A stretch of 64,000 nucleotides of DNA from Paenirhizobium naphthalenivorans (lineage in GTDB: Bacteria; Pseudomonadota; Alphaproteobacteria; Rhizobiales; Rhizobiaceae). The notes under the pieces are model-generated. The model did not search any database. It was not told the origin of the DNA and saw only the letters and a program-made list of their open reading frames with translations. Location of the stretch: assembly GCF_007992095.1 (NCBI RefSeq), contig NZ_BJZP01000003.1, forward strand, positions 1 through 64,000. The letters are read 5' to 3'. The first letter of the stretch is position 1. Every line of letters starts with the position of its first letter. Shown here in pieces: positions 1-13,043 of the stretch. Made by a program: the position numbers and the translations under genes.

Positions 1-30
1 GCTGAATCTGAGCCACGCCCGATCCAATAG

Positions 31-65
31 AAAAGACCCGCGCAACGCCCATGCGCGGGTCTTTT
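31..65. terminator. Intrinsic terminator hairpin
   Basis: A 13-base perfect inverted repeat (31-43 with 53-65) encloses a 9-base loop. It is A-rich on one side and T-rich on the other, so it could stop transcription from either direction. On the minus strand it lies downstream of the ligA/SWIM-BRCT genes and probably ends that transcript. The bases between it and the gene at 195 show no convincing gene. Confidence 0.75.
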
Positions 66-194
66 CTATTTCGCCCCTGCCACTTCTCACTCCGGCAGCG
101 GAACCTCCGGAATTTCCCATAGAGACCACCGGTATGGAGCGCCGGAGGCGCTACCGTCTCGCCATCGACATTGAAAGCCGCGCCAACGCGATCG

Positions 195-3293
<3,099 letters not shown>

Positions 3294-3353
3294 TTAGCCG
3301 AATTTTGCCAAATGAAAAGCGTTCCGTCGGCGGCAACTGCCAACGGCCAACGG

Positions 3354-4163
3354 TCAACCCAGACTGCCGGCGCCGAGATCGATCTTGGCCAGAAGCGGCA
3401 GGTGATCGGAGGCCTTGCGGGCAAGCGGCGTATCGTGCACCGCCATTTCGGCGATCAGGTCGGCGCGGTTGGCCATGATCCGGTCGAGCGATAAGACGGG
3501 CATGCCGGCCGGATAGCTGGGGATCGGCGCCGGCAACGGACCGAACACCGATTCAAGTCGGGTGAGTGCGGAACCGGGACCGAGCCGCCATTCGTTGAAA
3601 TCGCCCATCAATAGTGTGGGTCGCTCCTCGCGACGGCCGATGATATCCAGGATCGTATCGGCCTGCTGGCGGCGCGCCCAGCGCAAGAGCCCCAGATGGG
3701 CGGCGATGATTCGCAGCCCCTCACGCGCCTCGAGGTCGATTTCGGCAACCAGCGCGCCGCGCGGCTCGAGCCCCGGCAACGCGATCTGGTGGACGTCGCG
3801 CACAACGCCCTCCTTGAACAGCAGCACATTGCCGCGCCAGCCATGCGATTTCGGCTTGTGCAGCACCGGCACTGGCATCAACCCAGTCTCAAGCCTGAGC
3901 CGTGGCAGGTCCAGCAGTCCCGAGCGCTCGCCGAAACGTTGGTCGGCCTCCTGCAAGGCGATCACATCGGGATCGATCTCGCGGATGACCTCGATGATCC
4001 GTTCTGGATCGAAGCGGCCATCGGTACCGACGCATTTATGCACATTGTAGGAGGCGACCAACATGGAGCCGTCCCGCTCTTCCCGCATCAGCGGGTTATG
4101 AATGCGGTTGGACCGGTTTTTGATCGCGGCGATCGCCGCCGAAGCGAGATTATTCCTGGTCAT
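3354..4163 (-). CDS. Endonuclease/exonuclease/phosphatase family protein
   Basis: A 269-residue member of the metal-dependent EEP phosphodiesterase superfamily. Visible family motifs are SYNVHKC near the start, LQEAD (metal-binding Glu), GDFNEW (Asp/Asn of the active site) and the C-terminal SDHLPL His-Asp pair. These families cleave phosphodiester bonds in nucleic acids, phosphoinositides or other phosphoesters; the substrate cannot be told from sequence. It lies 115 bases downstream of a cardiolipin synthase gene on the same strand, so a link to phospholipid head-group chemistry is possible. Internal starts (MREERDG, MLVASYNV) are credible alternatives to the one used here, because the first ~30 residues do not resemble the domain. 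Confidence 0.8.
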   Translation of the reverse strand: MTRNNLASAAIAAIKNRSNRIHNPLMREERDGSMLVASYNVHKCVGTDGRFDPERIIEVIREIDPDVIALQEADQRFGERSGLLDLPRLRLETGLMPVPVLHKPKSHGWRGNVLLFKEGVVRDVHQIALPGLEPRGALVAEIDLEAREGLRIIAAHLGLLRWARRQQADTILDIIGRREERPTLLMGDFNEWRLGPGSALTRLESVFGPLPAPIPSYPAGMPVLSLDRIMANRADLIAEMAVHDTPLARKASDHLPLLAKIDLGAGSLG

Positions 4164-4278
4164 GTCACATCCGTGCGCCCCGCCCCATCGCCGCTTTGCG
4201 CTGAAGCACAGGAGATGAACAGGCGAATCTTACGCCTGTTCGGCGATGGTGACAGGAGTTCAATAGCACAGGTCTCCG

Positions 4279-5727
4279 TCACAGATAGGGCGAACCGAGC
4301 CAAAGGATACGGTTGAACAGACGAAAAACGAACGGACGCTGCGACAGCTCCTTGAGCGAGACCGCTTCGGCACCTTCGAGGGCGCCATCGATGCGTCGAT
4401 CAATCATCGCGGCGAAGTCGGTGTCGAAGACTTCCATGTCGATCTCAAAATTAAGCCTGAGCGAACGCGAATCGAGATTGGAAGAGCCAACGAAGGCCCA
4501 CCGGCCATCGACGGTGATGAGTTTGGAATGATCGAACCGCCCCTGCGCCCTGAAGATCCGACTGCCATCCCTGACGACTTGGTCGAATTGGGCCGCCATG
4601 GCGTGGCCGACAATCGCGAGATTGTTGCGGGCCGGCACGACAACATCGACAGTCACACCCCGTCGCGCGGCCGTGGCCAGCGCGCCAAGCAAGATATTGT
4701 CCGGCAGGAAATAGGGCGACATGATACGGATCGACCTTTCCGCCACCGAAAACGCCCCCATCAGTATCTTGTGGTTTGTTTCGAGATTGCTGTCCGGACC
4801 CGAAACCACGGTTCGCACAAAGCTCGGCGTGCCGGATTCGGCAGAGAACGGGGCTATATTCCAGACCTCCCCGTTGAGGATCTCGCCCATCTCGAAATGC
4901 CAATCCTCGGCGGCCACGGCAAAGATGTCGGCTACAGCCGGGCCGCTCAGACGGAAATGCGTATCGCGCGCCGCCGCATCGCCTTCGAACGCGGCACGAA
5001 TGTTCATACCGCCGAGAAAGGCCATGGTACCATCGACCACCAGGATCTTGCGGTGGGTTCGCAGGTTGGCATACGGCAACCTCAGCCCCGCAACGACCTT
5101 GCCGTTGAAGGCAGCGACTGTGACGCCACCGTTGGCGAGGTAACCGAGGATGCTCGGTACGCTATAGCGAGCGCCGACGGCGTCGACCAGAACCCGCACG
5201 GTCACGCCGCGTTTCCTGGCTGCGATCAGGCAGTCGGCCACCCGCTCGCCCGCCGCATCCCGATCGAAAATATAGGTTTCAAGAATGATACTGCGCTCAG
5301 CTGCGTCGATCGCCGCGCAGAAGGCCGCATAGGCTTCCGTTCCCGAGCCAAGCAGGTCGATCCGATTGCCGGAAGACAGCGCGTGCTTGGCGACCCGGTC
5401 GCCGAGGATCTTCAAGCCGGCCATACGGTTGCCAAATTGTGCCTCAACTTCATCGCGCGACACTTCATAATGAGACAGTGTCCGCCAAAGCTCGTCGAGA
5501 TGCAGCGACCGCCGGGAGATCAATGACTTGCGGCGGATGCGATTGACGCCGGCAATCGCGTAGATCAGCGCGCCGAGCAGTGGCGACAGCACGATAACGC
5601 CGACCCAGCCCAGAGCGGAGCGGACCTCGCGCTTTGTCATGGCGGCATGGATCGCCGCCACAGTCCCCATCGTCACCGACAGGATAGCGAGAATATGGGG
5701 CCAATAGGAGGACAGGATTTCAAACAT
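4279..5727 (-). CDS. cls: Cardiolipin synthase (phospholipase D family)
   Basis: Makes cardiolipin in the inner membrane by phosphatidyl transfer between phosphatidylglycerol molecules. The 482-residue protein begins with two hydrophobic segments (about residues 5-25 and 35-55). Two HKD motifs follow: HRKILVVD with GGMN after it, and HSKLITVD with GSSN after it. Both are intact, as needed for catalysis. The reading frame stays open another 134 codons upstream, across the end of recN, but the family begins at MFEILSSYWP, so the start is placed at 5727. That gives the usual length for bacterial cardiolipin synthases. It follows recN by about 60 bases on the same strand. Confidence 0.93.
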   Translation of the reverse strand: MFEILSSYWPHILAILSVTMGTVAAIHAAMTKREVRSALGWVGVIVLSPLLGALIYAIAGVNRIRRKSLISRRSLHLDELWRTLSHYEVSRDEVEAQFGNRMAGLKILGDRVAKHALSSGNRIDLLGSGTEAYAAFCAAIDAAERSIILETYIFDRDAAGERVADCLIAARKRGVTVRVLVDAVGARYSVPSILGYLANGGVTVAAFNGKVVAGLRLPYANLRTHRKILVVDGTMAFLGGMNIRAAFEGDAAARDTHFRLSGPAVADIFAVAAEDWHFEMGEILNGEVWNIAPFSAESGTPSFVRTVVSGPDSNLETNHKILMGAFSVAERSIRIMSPYFLPDNILLGALATAARRGVTVDVVVPARNNLAIVGHAMAAQFDQVVRDGSRIFRAQGRFDHSKLITVDGRWAFVGSSNLDSRSLRLNFEIDMEVFDTDFAAMIDRRIDGALEGAEAVSLKELSQRPFVFRLFNRILWLGSPYL

Positions 5728-5791
5728 CGTGCACCGAGGGAAACAGGTTTCGGCCCTGAATGCAATCGTGCGGTGAAAGGTTCGCCGAGCC

Positions 5792-7471
5792 TCAGTTTTC
5801 TCCGGACAGCAGGCGGGCCGCAGCAGCCCGCGCCTCATCCGTGACCGAGGCGCCGGCAAGCATGCGGGCGATTTCCTCGCGCCGGTGTTCCGGTTCCATC
5901 GTCGCCACGCGGGTGGCGATCTTCTCGCCGCCCTCACCGGTTGGCCCCTTGGAGATGAGGAAATGCGTCGCGGCGCGCGCGGCAACCTGCGGCGCATGGG
6001 TGACGGAGAGCACCTGCACCTTGGCGGAGAGCCGCTTGAGACGCTGGCCGATCGCATCGGCCACGGCACCACCAACACCGGTGTCGATTTCATCGAAGAC
6101 CAGCGTCGGTGCCGAGCCGCGGTCGGCAAGCGCCACCTTGAGCGCCAGAAGGAAGCGCGACAGCTCGCCGCCCGATGCGACCTTCATGATCGGACCCGGC
6201 CGCGTGCCGGGGTTCGTCTGGACATGGAACTCGACGGTATCGATCCCTTCAGCGGTCGCGGCAGTCGGATCGCTGGTTACCTCGACCATAAACCGTGCCC
6301 GCTCCAGCTTCAGCGCCGGGAGTTCGGCCATGACCGCGTCCGAGAGCACAGAAGCCGCGTTCTGCCGCTTCGCCGACAACGCACGGGCGAGCTGATCGAA
6401 ATGAGCCCTGGCCTCGACGACCGCCGCCTCCAGCACACCGAGCTTCTCCTCACCGGCGTCGAGATCGGCCAGATCAGCAATCATCTTCTCGGCCAGCGCC
6501 GGCAGTTCGGCGACGGGAACAGAATACTTACGGCCGGCGGCCCGCAGGCCGAACAGCCGCTCCTCGACCCGCTCCAGTTCGTTCGGATCGAACTCTGTGC
6601 GCCTGAGCGCCGCCTCGACTTCCATCTGCGCGTTGGACAGGTTGTCGAGCGCGCTATCGAGCAGCTGCACGGTATCCTCGAGTAGCCCAGGCGCCTCGTG
6701 GCTCTTGCGCTCCAGCCGGCGCACCAGCGAAGCTATCAGCGGCACCGGCGAGGCATGGCCGTTGAGAAATTCGGAGGCCTCGGCGATGTCGCCGGCGATC
6801 CGCTCCGATTTCTGCATGACCGCGCGGCGCTCAGCGAGATCGTCCTCCTCGCCGTCACGGGGCGAGAGTTTTTCCAGCTCCTCGACCGAGGCTCGCAGAT
6901 AGTCCGCTTCGCGCGCCGCCGCCTCGACCCGCGCGCGGTGGGCCTTGAGAACGCGGTCCGCCTCGCGCCAGCGCCGATAGCTCTCGCCAAGGCCGACCGC
7001 CTCATCGGACAGGCCGGCGAAGGCATCAAGCAACATGCGATGCGCGTCGGTGTCGACCAGAGCCCGGTCGTCGTGCTGGCCATGTATCTCGACGAGCAAT
7101 TGGCCGGCCTGACGCATCAGTTGCACCGAGACCGGCTGGTCGTTGATATAGGCACGCGTGCGGCCATCGGCGGACTGAAGGCGGCGAAAAATCAGGTCGC
7201 CATCATCATCGACACCATTGCCACGAAGAAGGGTCCGGGCCGGATGGCTCATGGCCACGTCGAACACGGCCGTCACCTGACCCTTGTCCTCGCCATGGCG
7301 CACGAGCGAACCATCGCCGCGACCGCCGAGCGCCAGTGAAAGGCTGTCGAGCAGGATCGACTTGCCCGCGCCGGTCTCGCCCGTCAGCACGGAAAGCCCG
7401 GCCTCAAAAGCAAGATCCAGCCGCTCGATCAGAACAATATCGCGGATCGACAGCTGGACCAGCATAGGCAA
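5792..7471 (-). CDS. recN: DNA repair protein RecN
   Basis: An SMC-like ATPase that acts early in recombinational repair of double-strand breaks. The 559-residue protein has the Walker A motif GETGAGKS at residues 31-38, a central coiled-coil region rich in Ala, Glu and Arg, and a C-terminal head with the ABC-type signature SGGELSRF and the Walker B LVFDEIDTGVGG. Length matches the family (about 555). An alternative start two codons in (MLVQLS) is equally likely. It follows bamD by 26 bases, as in other rhizobial chromosomes, so it is probably transcribed from the lpxC/bamD side. Confidence 0.96.
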   Translation of the reverse strand: MPMLVQLSIRDIVLIERLDLAFEAGLSVLTGETGAGKSILLDSLSLALGGRGDGSLVRHGEDKGQVTAVFDVAMSHPARTLLRGNGVDDDGDLIFRRLQSADGRTRAYINDQPVSVQLMRQAGQLLVEIHGQHDDRALVDTDAHRMLLDAFAGLSDEAVGLGESYRRWREADRVLKAHRARVEAAAREADYLRASVEELEKLSPRDGEEDDLAERRAVMQKSERIAGDIAEASEFLNGHASPVPLIASLVRRLERKSHEAPGLLEDTVQLLDSALDNLSNAQMEVEAALRRTEFDPNELERVEERLFGLRAAGRKYSVPVAELPALAEKMIADLADLDAGEEKLGVLEAAVVEARAHFDQLARALSAKRQNAASVLSDAVMAELPALKLERARFMVEVTSDPTAATAEGIDTVEFHVQTNPGTRPGPIMKVASGGELSRFLLALKVALADRGSAPTLVFDEIDTGVGGAVADAIGQRLKRLSAKVQVLSVTHAPQVAARAATHFLISKGPTGEGGEKIATRVATMEPEHRREEIARMLAGASVTDEARAAAARLLSGEN

Positions 7472-7497
7472 CTCATCTCGCGTCTAAGAAAGAAGGC

Positions 7498-8367
7498 TCA
7501 GCTCCCGACAAGAAGCTTCTTGCCGGCCCTTGCGATCCACGAACCGGAATTCTCGCGCGGCTCGAGACCGCCCGACTTCAGGAGCTTGTAGGAATCAGCA
7601 TACCACTGGCTGTCGGGGTAGTTGTGACCCAATACGGCCGCGGCGGTCTGGGCTTCCTGCACCACGCCCATAGCGAAGTAGGCCTCGACGAGTCGCGCCA
7701 GCGCTTCTTCGATCTGGTTGGTGTTCGGGTATTTCTCGACCACCGCGCGGAAGCGGGTAATGGCGGCGAGATATTCCTTGCGTTCCAGATAATAGCGGCC
7801 GACCTGCATTTCCTTGCCAGCCAGCTGGTCGCGGGCGAAGCGGATCTTGGCCTGCGCGTCGTCGACATATTCCGAGTCCGGGAAGTCGTTGACCACCTTT
7901 TGCATGGCTTCGATCGTCTGCATCGACGCTTTCTGGTCCTGCGTCACATTGGCGATCTGCTTCCAGTACGAAAGGCCGACGAGATACTGCACATAAGCCG
8001 AATCCTCGGCACGCGGGTAAAGATTGAGATAGCGTTTGCCCGCTGTCACGGCGTCCGTATAACGCGCCAGACGGTACTTGGTGAAGGTGCTCATCACCAA
8101 GGCCTTTTGCGACCAGTCCGAGAAAGGATGCTGCGCATCGATCGCATCGAATTTGCGCGCAGCCTCAGCCATGTTACCGGCCTTGATATTGGCCAGGCCC
8201 TGATTGTAGAGCGTTTCCGGCGGATCAGTCTCGATGCCGAGCTTGGTGATATCGATGTCCGGATCGGATTGGCACGCCGTCAGCAACGCCCCGGATACAG
8301 TCATCATCACACATATACTGGCAATACGCGCGGCTTTATTCACAACGACCGACCCTAGATGACTCAT
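7498..8367 (-). CDS. bamD: Outer membrane assembly lipoprotein BamD
   Basis: Essential lipoprotein partner of BamA in the machine that inserts beta-barrel proteins into the outer membrane. The 289-residue protein starts with a signal peptide ending in the lipobox LTAC (Cys32 would be lipidated). Five TPR-like helical repeats follow, recognisable from phrases such as LYNQGLANIKAGN and YVQYLVGLSYW. Position between lpxC and recN is conserved in rhizobia. A terminator-like hairpin lies between it and lpxC, so it may have its own promoter in the 240-base gap. Confidence 0.94.
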   Translation of the reverse strand: MSHLGSVVVNKAARIASICVMMTVSGALLTACQSDPDIDITKLGIETDPPETLYNQGLANIKAGNMAEAARKFDAIDAQHPFSDWSQKALVMSTFTKYRLARYTDAVTAGKRYLNLYPRAEDSAYVQYLVGLSYWKQIANVTQDQKASMQTIEAMQKVVNDFPDSEYVDDAQAKIRFARDQLAGKEMQVGRYYLERKEYLAAITRFRAVVEKYPNTNQIEEALARLVEAYFAMGVVQEAQTAAAVLGHNYPDSQWYADSYKLLKSGGLEPRENSGSWIARAGKKLLVGS

Positions 8368-8553
8368 TCGACAGTTCCCGATTGCAGCGGCGCTAGAAAA
8401 CCGGCGCTTTCAACACGCGTTTCTAGCCATAAAAGCAGTACGAGAGCAACGCAATGATGGCGATTTAACGCATTTTTGTGGCGGCCGTCAGACTTTGCGA
8501 GAAATAGCCACAAAGCCCGAGCGCCGGCAAACACCGCGAAGACCACACGGCAC

Positions 8554-8584
8554 AAAAAAAGGCCGAGGTTTCGACGCCCCGGCC
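8554..8584 (-). terminator. Terminator after lpxC
   Basis: Read on the minus strand, an 8-base stem with one G-T pair and a loop of about 8 bases is followed by seven Ts. It sits 24 bases past the lpxC stop codon and should end the ftsZ/lpxC-side transcript before bamD. Confidence 0.75.
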
Positions 8585-8607
8585 CTAGCTTGGAGGTAAT
8601 TCGACGA

Positions 8608-9564
8608 TCACGCCGACCAGGGCGCGAATTCCGGCACATTGACCGCCACGAATTCGCGCGGGCGCACCTTGAGGCTGCGCGCCGGTGCTTCAACGACCTC
8701 ATAGGCGGTCGGGTCGCTGAGCAGAGCCTTAAGCGCGTTGGCGTTCATCTTGTGGCCGCCGCGATAGGAGCGATAGCAACCGATGAACTGTGCCCCGGCA
8801 AGAGCAAGATCACCCACCGCGTCGAGCGTCTTGTGGCGAACGAACTCGTCCTTCTCGTAACGCAAACCTTCGACATTGATGACCGTGTTGTCGTCCGAGA
8901 TGACGACCGAATTCTCCAACGACGAACCAAGAGCGAAGCCGGCCGCCCATAGACGCTCCACATCACGCATGAAGCCGAAGGTGCGTGCGCGCGAAAGCTC
9001 TGCCTTGAAGGTCGAAGCCGTGAGGTCGCCTTCCCACTTCTGGCGGCCGATCAGCGGCGTATCGAAGTCGATCTCGACCTCGAAGCGCGTACCGTCATAG
9101 GGACGGAACTCCGACCAGGAAGCCCCAGCTTCGATCCGGACCGGCTTGATCACACGAATATAGCGACGCTTGACGCCGAGATTGACGATGCCGACCTGCT
9201 CGATCGCTTCGATGAAGGCTTCTGAACTGCCGTCCATGATCGGCATTTCGGCCCCATCGACCTCAATCACCAGATTGTCGAGGCCGAGCGCATAAAGAGC
9301 CGCCATGACATGCTCCACGGTGGCGACAGAGCGGGCCGGCGAAAAGCCGAGGACCGTGCACAGATCCGTATTGCCGACCTGCGAGGATACCGCCTTGAAC
9401 TCGCTCGTACTGCCATCGTCGTGCTGGCGCACGAAGACGATCCCGGTTCCAGCATCGGCCGGCAGCATGTTGATGGTGACGGAGCGTCCGGAATGAACGC
9501 CGATACCCGTCAGGCTGAGGGGAGCTGCGATGGTGGTCTGGAAACCCAGCAATGCGATTGCCAT
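8608..9564 (-). CDS. lpxC: UDP-3-O-acyl-N-acetylglucosamine deacetylase
   Basis: Catalyses the committed step of lipid A synthesis, removing acetate from UDP-3-O-acyl-GlcNAc in the cytoplasm with zinc. The 318-residue protein starts GFQTTIAAPLSLTGIGVHSG and has the zinc ligands in HVMAALYALG and in HKTLDAVGD (HxxxD), plus a C-terminal His in GGHKMNAN as general acid. Length is normal. The gene is separated from ftsZ by a strong hairpin at 9801-9830, so it probably has a promoter in the 285-base gap upstream. Confidence 0.96.
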   Translation of the reverse strand: MAIALLGFQTTIAAPLSLTGIGVHSGRSVTINMLPADAGTGIVFVRQHDDGSTSEFKAVSSQVGNTDLCTVLGFSPARSVATVEHVMAALYALGLDNLVIEVDGAEMPIMDGSSEAFIEAIEQVGIVNLGVKRRYIRVIKPVRIEAGASWSEFRPYDGTRFEVEIDFDTPLIGRQKWEGDLTASTFKAELSRARTFGFMRDVERLWAAGFALGSSLENSVVISDDNTVINVEGLRYEKDEFVRHKTLDAVGDLALAGAQFIGCYRSYRGGHKMNANALKALLSDPTAYEVVEAPARSLKVRPREFVAVNVPEFAPWSA

Positions 9565-9800
9565 AAAAACTGCCTTTATCGGTGCAGCGCGCCACGGCCT
9601 ATACGCCGAATTATGATGCCACTGCTCTTGTCATATGCGCGGCGGAGAATCATGCGGCCCTGACCGCCTTTCCCGCTTTCGAGCCCATACATACGGACCG
9701 GTCGCCGTCCTGCCAAATCACTGTTCGTTTCGCAATGTAACGAAAAAACCCCGTTGAAAACGCACACGAAACCGTCGGCTGCGCAGCTCTTTGAAACACA

Positions 9801-9830
9801 AAGGGCCCGGGTCGCAAGACCCGGGCCCTT
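9801..9830 (-). terminator. Terminator after ftsZ
   Basis: A perfect 13-base stem, very rich in G and C, with a 4-base loop, 20 bases beyond the ftsZ stop codon. On the minus strand it runs into TTTGTGTTTC. It separates ftsZ from lpxC. Confidence 0.8.
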
Positions 9831-9849
9831 GATCACTGAAAGCGCTCGA

Positions 9850-11610
9850 TCAGTTGGATTGGCGGCGAAGGAAGGCCGGGATTTCCAGCTGGTCGTCCTC
9901 GTTGCTCGAACGCGACGGGGGCGTGGCGCGACCCTGGTCGTCGAGCTGGCCGCGACGCGGCGCATAGAGGCTGGCTTCCGGCGAAAGAGCGCGTCGCTGC
10001 GGTGCGGCCGCAGCCGGTGCAGAAGCGGTCATGTCGGCGGCAGGTTCTTCGTCCTGATGGCGGCCAAGCGAGTTGGTGATCCGCTTCAGGAGGCCCATCG
10101 GACCACGCTCGTCCTGGGCAGCTGGAGCCGCAGGATGAGTACGATGATCGATTTCGGCACGCAGTACCGGGGGGAAGTCTTCCACCTTCGGCATGCGCAC
10201 CGGCTCGGCCGCCTGACGGACAACGGGAGCAACGGCTTCATGACGAACCGGGGCCGGAGCGACCGGAGCGTGCATTGCCGCAGGTGCTGCCTGCATGGTT
10301 GGAGCGGGACGGGTCATCGCCGGAGCGGGAGCCGGCTCGACCGGAGTACGGACGGCAGGCTGCGCTTCGGCAACAGCCGGCGTTGCAAACAGCCGGCTCT
10401 GCGGACGGAATTCCGGCTCAGCAGCAGGCTGCTGTGCGACGGCCGGCTGGCGAGCGATGGCGATTTCGAGTTCACGTTCCATTTCAGCTTCGGCCGAACG
10501 GATGGTTTCTGCCACCGGGTCGATGGTCTTGGGTGCCTGCGTCATTGCAGGCTGCACTGCGGCCGGAGCAGAAGCCACGGCCGCGGAGGAACGGACAATC
10601 GGCTTTGCCGACGAAACGGAGTCACGCGCAGCCATGGCACCGGCGGCGCGATCGATACCGGTGGCGACAACCGACACGCGGATGAGGCCTTCGAGCGCTT
10701 CGTCGAAGGTGGCGCCAAGGATGATGTTGGCGTCCGGATCGACTTCCTCGCGGATACGGGTCGCGGCTTCGTCGACTTCGAAGAGCGTCATGTCGCGACC
10801 GCCGGTGATCGAGATCAGCAGGCCCTGCGCACCCTTCATCGAGGTTTCATCGAGCAGCGGGTTGGCGATAGCCGCTTCCGCAGCCTGCATCGCGCGACCT
10901 TCGCCAGAAGCCTCGCCAGTGCCCATCATCGCACGGCCCATCTCGCGCATGACGGAACGGACGTCGGCGAAGTCGAGGTTGATCAGGCCTTCCTTGACCA
11001 TCAGGTCAGTGATGCAGGCGACACCCGAGTAGAGAACCTGGTCGGCCATAGCGAAGGCGTCAGCGAACGTCGTCTTGTCATTGGCGATACGGAAGAGGTT
11101 CTGGTTCGGAATAACGATCAGCGTGTCGACGGACTTCTGCAGTTCCTCGATGCCGGCCTCGGCGAGACGCATGCGGCGCGCGCCTTCGAAGTGGAACGGC
11201 TTGGTGACCACGCCGACAGTCAGGATGCCCTTGTTGCGTGCAGCCTGGGCGACGACCGGAGCCGCACCCGTACCGGTGCCACCGCCCATGCCGGCGGTGA
11301 CGAAGCACATGTGAGTACCGTTCAGGTGATCGATGATCTCGTCGATGCACTCTTCAGCGGCGGCGCGGCCGACCTCCGGCTGCGAGCCGGCGCCAAGGCC
11401 TTCGGTGACGCTGACGCCGAGCTGGATGATGCGCTCGGCCTTGGTCATGGTCAGGGCCTGCGCGTCGGTGTTGGCGACGACGAAATCGACCCCCTCCAGA
11501 CCGGCGGTGATCATGTTGTTGACAGCGTTGCCGCCGCCGCCGCCGACGCCGAATACGGTAATCCGAGGCTTCAGCTCGGTGATGTCTGGCTTTTGCAGCT
11601 TGATGGTCAT
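9850..11610 (-). CDS. ftsZ: Cell division protein FtsZ
   Basis: Tubulin-like GTPase that forms the Z ring at mid-cell. The 586-residue protein starts [10 protein letters not shown]; the frame is open nine codons further up, but an AAGGAAG ribosome-binding site sits just before the chosen ATG at 11610. The glycine-rich nucleotide motif [10 protein letters not shown] and the tubulin signature [10 protein letters not shown] are intact. Residues from about 320 to 570 form a long Pro/Ala-rich linker typical of rhizobial FtsZ1, and the C-terminal peptide [12 protein letters not shown] is the conserved FtsA-binding tail. It follows ftsA by about 100 bases and ends at a strong terminator. Confidence 0.97.
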   Translation of the reverse strand: MTIKLQKPDITELKPRITVFGVGGGGGNAVNNMITAGLEGVDFVVANTDAQALTMTKAERIIQLGVSVTEGLGAGSQPEVGRAAAEECIDEIIDHLNGTHMCFVTAGMGGGTGTGAAPVVAQAARNKGILTVGVVTKPFHFEGARRMRLAEAGIEELQKSVDTLIVIPNQNLFRIANDKTTFADAFAMADQVLYSGVACITDLMVKEGLINLDFADVRSVMREMGRAMMGTGEASGEGRAMQAAEAAIANPLLDETSMKGAQGLLISITGGRDMTLFEVDEAATRIREEVDPDANIILGATFDEALEGLIRVSVVATGIDRAAGAMAARDSVSSAKPIVRSSAAVASAPAAVQPAMTQAPKTIDPVAETIRSAEAEMERELEIAIARQPAVAQQPAAEPEFRPQSRLFATPAVAEAQPAVRTPVEPAPAPAMTRPAPTMQAAPAAMHAPVAPAPVRHEAVAPVVRQAAEPVRMPKVEDFPPVLRAEIDHRTHPAAPAAQDERGPMGLLKRITNSLGRHQDEEPAADMTASAPAAAAPQRRALSPEASLYAPRRGQLDDQGRATPPSRSSNEDDQLEIPAFLRRQSN

Positions 11611-11711
11611 TTCAGACTTCCTTCTTTCTCCGGCCACAGCGCCACGCCGGCCATTGTCATTTCAACTGTCGCGCCCCAGGCTCAACCGAAAGCGGCAGGC
11701 CTGGACGCAAT

Positions 11712-13043
11712 TCAAAAACTTTCCTTCAGCCATTGACCCATGCGGGCTATCCGGCTGTTTCCGTTGCCGAAAGGCGAGAACAAACCGCCCTGCCCAGCAT
11801 GCGTTTCCTGATCGGCGACCTGCGGATAAATCATCAATCCGACTGCGGTCGAAAAAGCGGGACCCTTGGCCGCGGCCGGGAGGCCGGCGACACCCATTGG
11901 GCGCCCGATTCGCACGTTGCGTGCCAGAATACGGCGAGCCGCTTCAGACATGCCGGTCAGCTGGCTGGCGCCGCCCGTAAGGACGACTCGCTTGCCGACA
12001 ACGGGCGAGAAGCCGGACTTCTGAATCCGATCGCGCAACAGTTCAAGAGTCTCTTCGATGCGAGCGCGAATAATTCGCGTCAGCAGCGCCTTTGATACCT
12101 GCAGCGGCTGATCCTGTTCGTCCTCACCGATCGGCGGAACCGAAACCACGTCGCGTTCATCGGCACCATTGGCGAGCGCCGAACCGTGCACGACCTTCAG
12201 CCGCTCGGCATCCTCGATGCGGGTCGAAAGACCACGTGCCAGATCGGTCGTCACGTGATGGCCGCCGATGCTGATCGCATCCGTATGGATGAGCTTGCCT
12301 TCGGCAAAGACCGAGATCGTCGTCATGCCGCCGCCCATGTCGATGGCGGCACAGCCAAGTTCGACCTCATCATCGACCAAGGCGGCAAGTCCACTGGCGT
12401 AAGGCGTGGCAACCACACCTTCGACGCTCAGATGAGCCCGATTGATGCAAAGCTCCAGATTGCGCAGAGCTGCCCGCTCGGCGGTCACCACATGCATGTC
12501 GACGCCGAGGACATCCCCGAACATGCCCAGTGGATCGCGAATTCCGCGCTCGCCGTCGAGTGAAAAGCCTGTCGGCAGCGAGTGCAGCACAGCGCGATCA
12601 TTGCCCTGGGACTGCTGGCCGGCGGCGACGAGGACCTTCTTCAGGTCGCCAGCTTCGACTTCCTGCCCACCCAGGTCGATGGAGGCAGTATAAACGTCGG
12701 AAGCGATACGTCCGGCTGACACGTTGACGATCAGGCTCTCGACGGTAAGGCCAGCCATCCGCTCCGCTGCATCCACTGCAAGCCGCACGACGCTTTCGAC
12801 CGCATCGAGATCGGAAATCACGCCCGACTTGATACCGCGCGAGCGCTGATGACCAATACCGATAACCTCGACATTGTGGGTTCGCCCCGGCAAAACCGAG
12901 CTTTCCCTGCACGGGGTCAAACGGCCAATCATGCAAACGACCTTGGTCGAGCCGATGTCGAGCACGGAAACCACGTGCGTGCGCTTCGACGAAAGCGGCT
13001 TCATGCGCGGCAGGCCGAAATGGGAGCTTCCGAACAGGCTCAT
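11712..13043 (-). CDS. ftsA: Cell division protein FtsA
   Basis: Actin-like ATPase that ties FtsZ filaments to the inner membrane and recruits later division proteins. The 443-residue protein has VLDIGSTKVVCMIG (phosphate 1), the SHS2-type 1C domain near residues 100-180, AIDMGGGMTTISVF (phosphate 2) and LTGGASQLTGM (adenosine motif). It ends in an amphipathic helix (RIARMGQWLKESF), the usual membrane-targeting sequence. The start codon overlaps the ftsQ stop in an ATGA, pointing to translational coupling. Confidence 0.96.
   Translation of the reverse strand: MSLFGSSHFGLPRMKPLSSKRTHVVSVLDIGSTKVVCMIGRLTPCRESSVLPGRTHNVEVIGIGHQRSRGIKSGVISDLDAVESVVRLAVDAAERMAGLTVESLIVNVSAGRIASDVYTASIDLGGQEVEAGDLKKVLVAAGQQSQGNDRAVLHSLPTGFSLDGERGIRDPLGMFGDVLGVDMHVVTAERAALRNLELCINRAHLSVEGVVATPYASGLAALVDDEVELGCAAIDMGGGMTTISVFAEGKLIHTDAISIGGHHVTTDLARGLSTRIEDAERLKVVHGSALANGADERDVVSVPPIGEDEQDQPLQVSKALLTRIIRARIEETLELLRDRIQKSGFSPVVGKRVVLTGGASQLTGMSEAARRILARNVRIGRPMGVAGLPAAAKGPAFSTAVGLMIYPQVADQETHAGQGGLFSPFGNGNSRIARMGQWLKESF

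Noticed and set aside
1-194. Open minus-strand frame before position 194
   Set aside because: It has a few protein-like residues but no start codon or RBS, and it runs through the terminator at 31-65. I found no family resemblance I could defend.
5728-6129. N-terminal extension of the cardiolipin synthase frame
   Set aside because: The 134 extra codons overlap the end of recN and read as Arg/Pro/Ser-rich nonsense. Family sequence begins at 5727.
9754-11736. 660-codon open frame on the plus strand opposite ftsZ
   Set aside because: It is the antisense of ftsZ with repetitive His/Arg/Gly composition and no recognisable domain. Long antisense frames are common in G+C-rich genes. The same holds for frames opposite ligA (1866-2990), murD (20964-22160), pfp (35634-36938), the SLT lipoprotein (37108-38202) and ettA (50732-52474).
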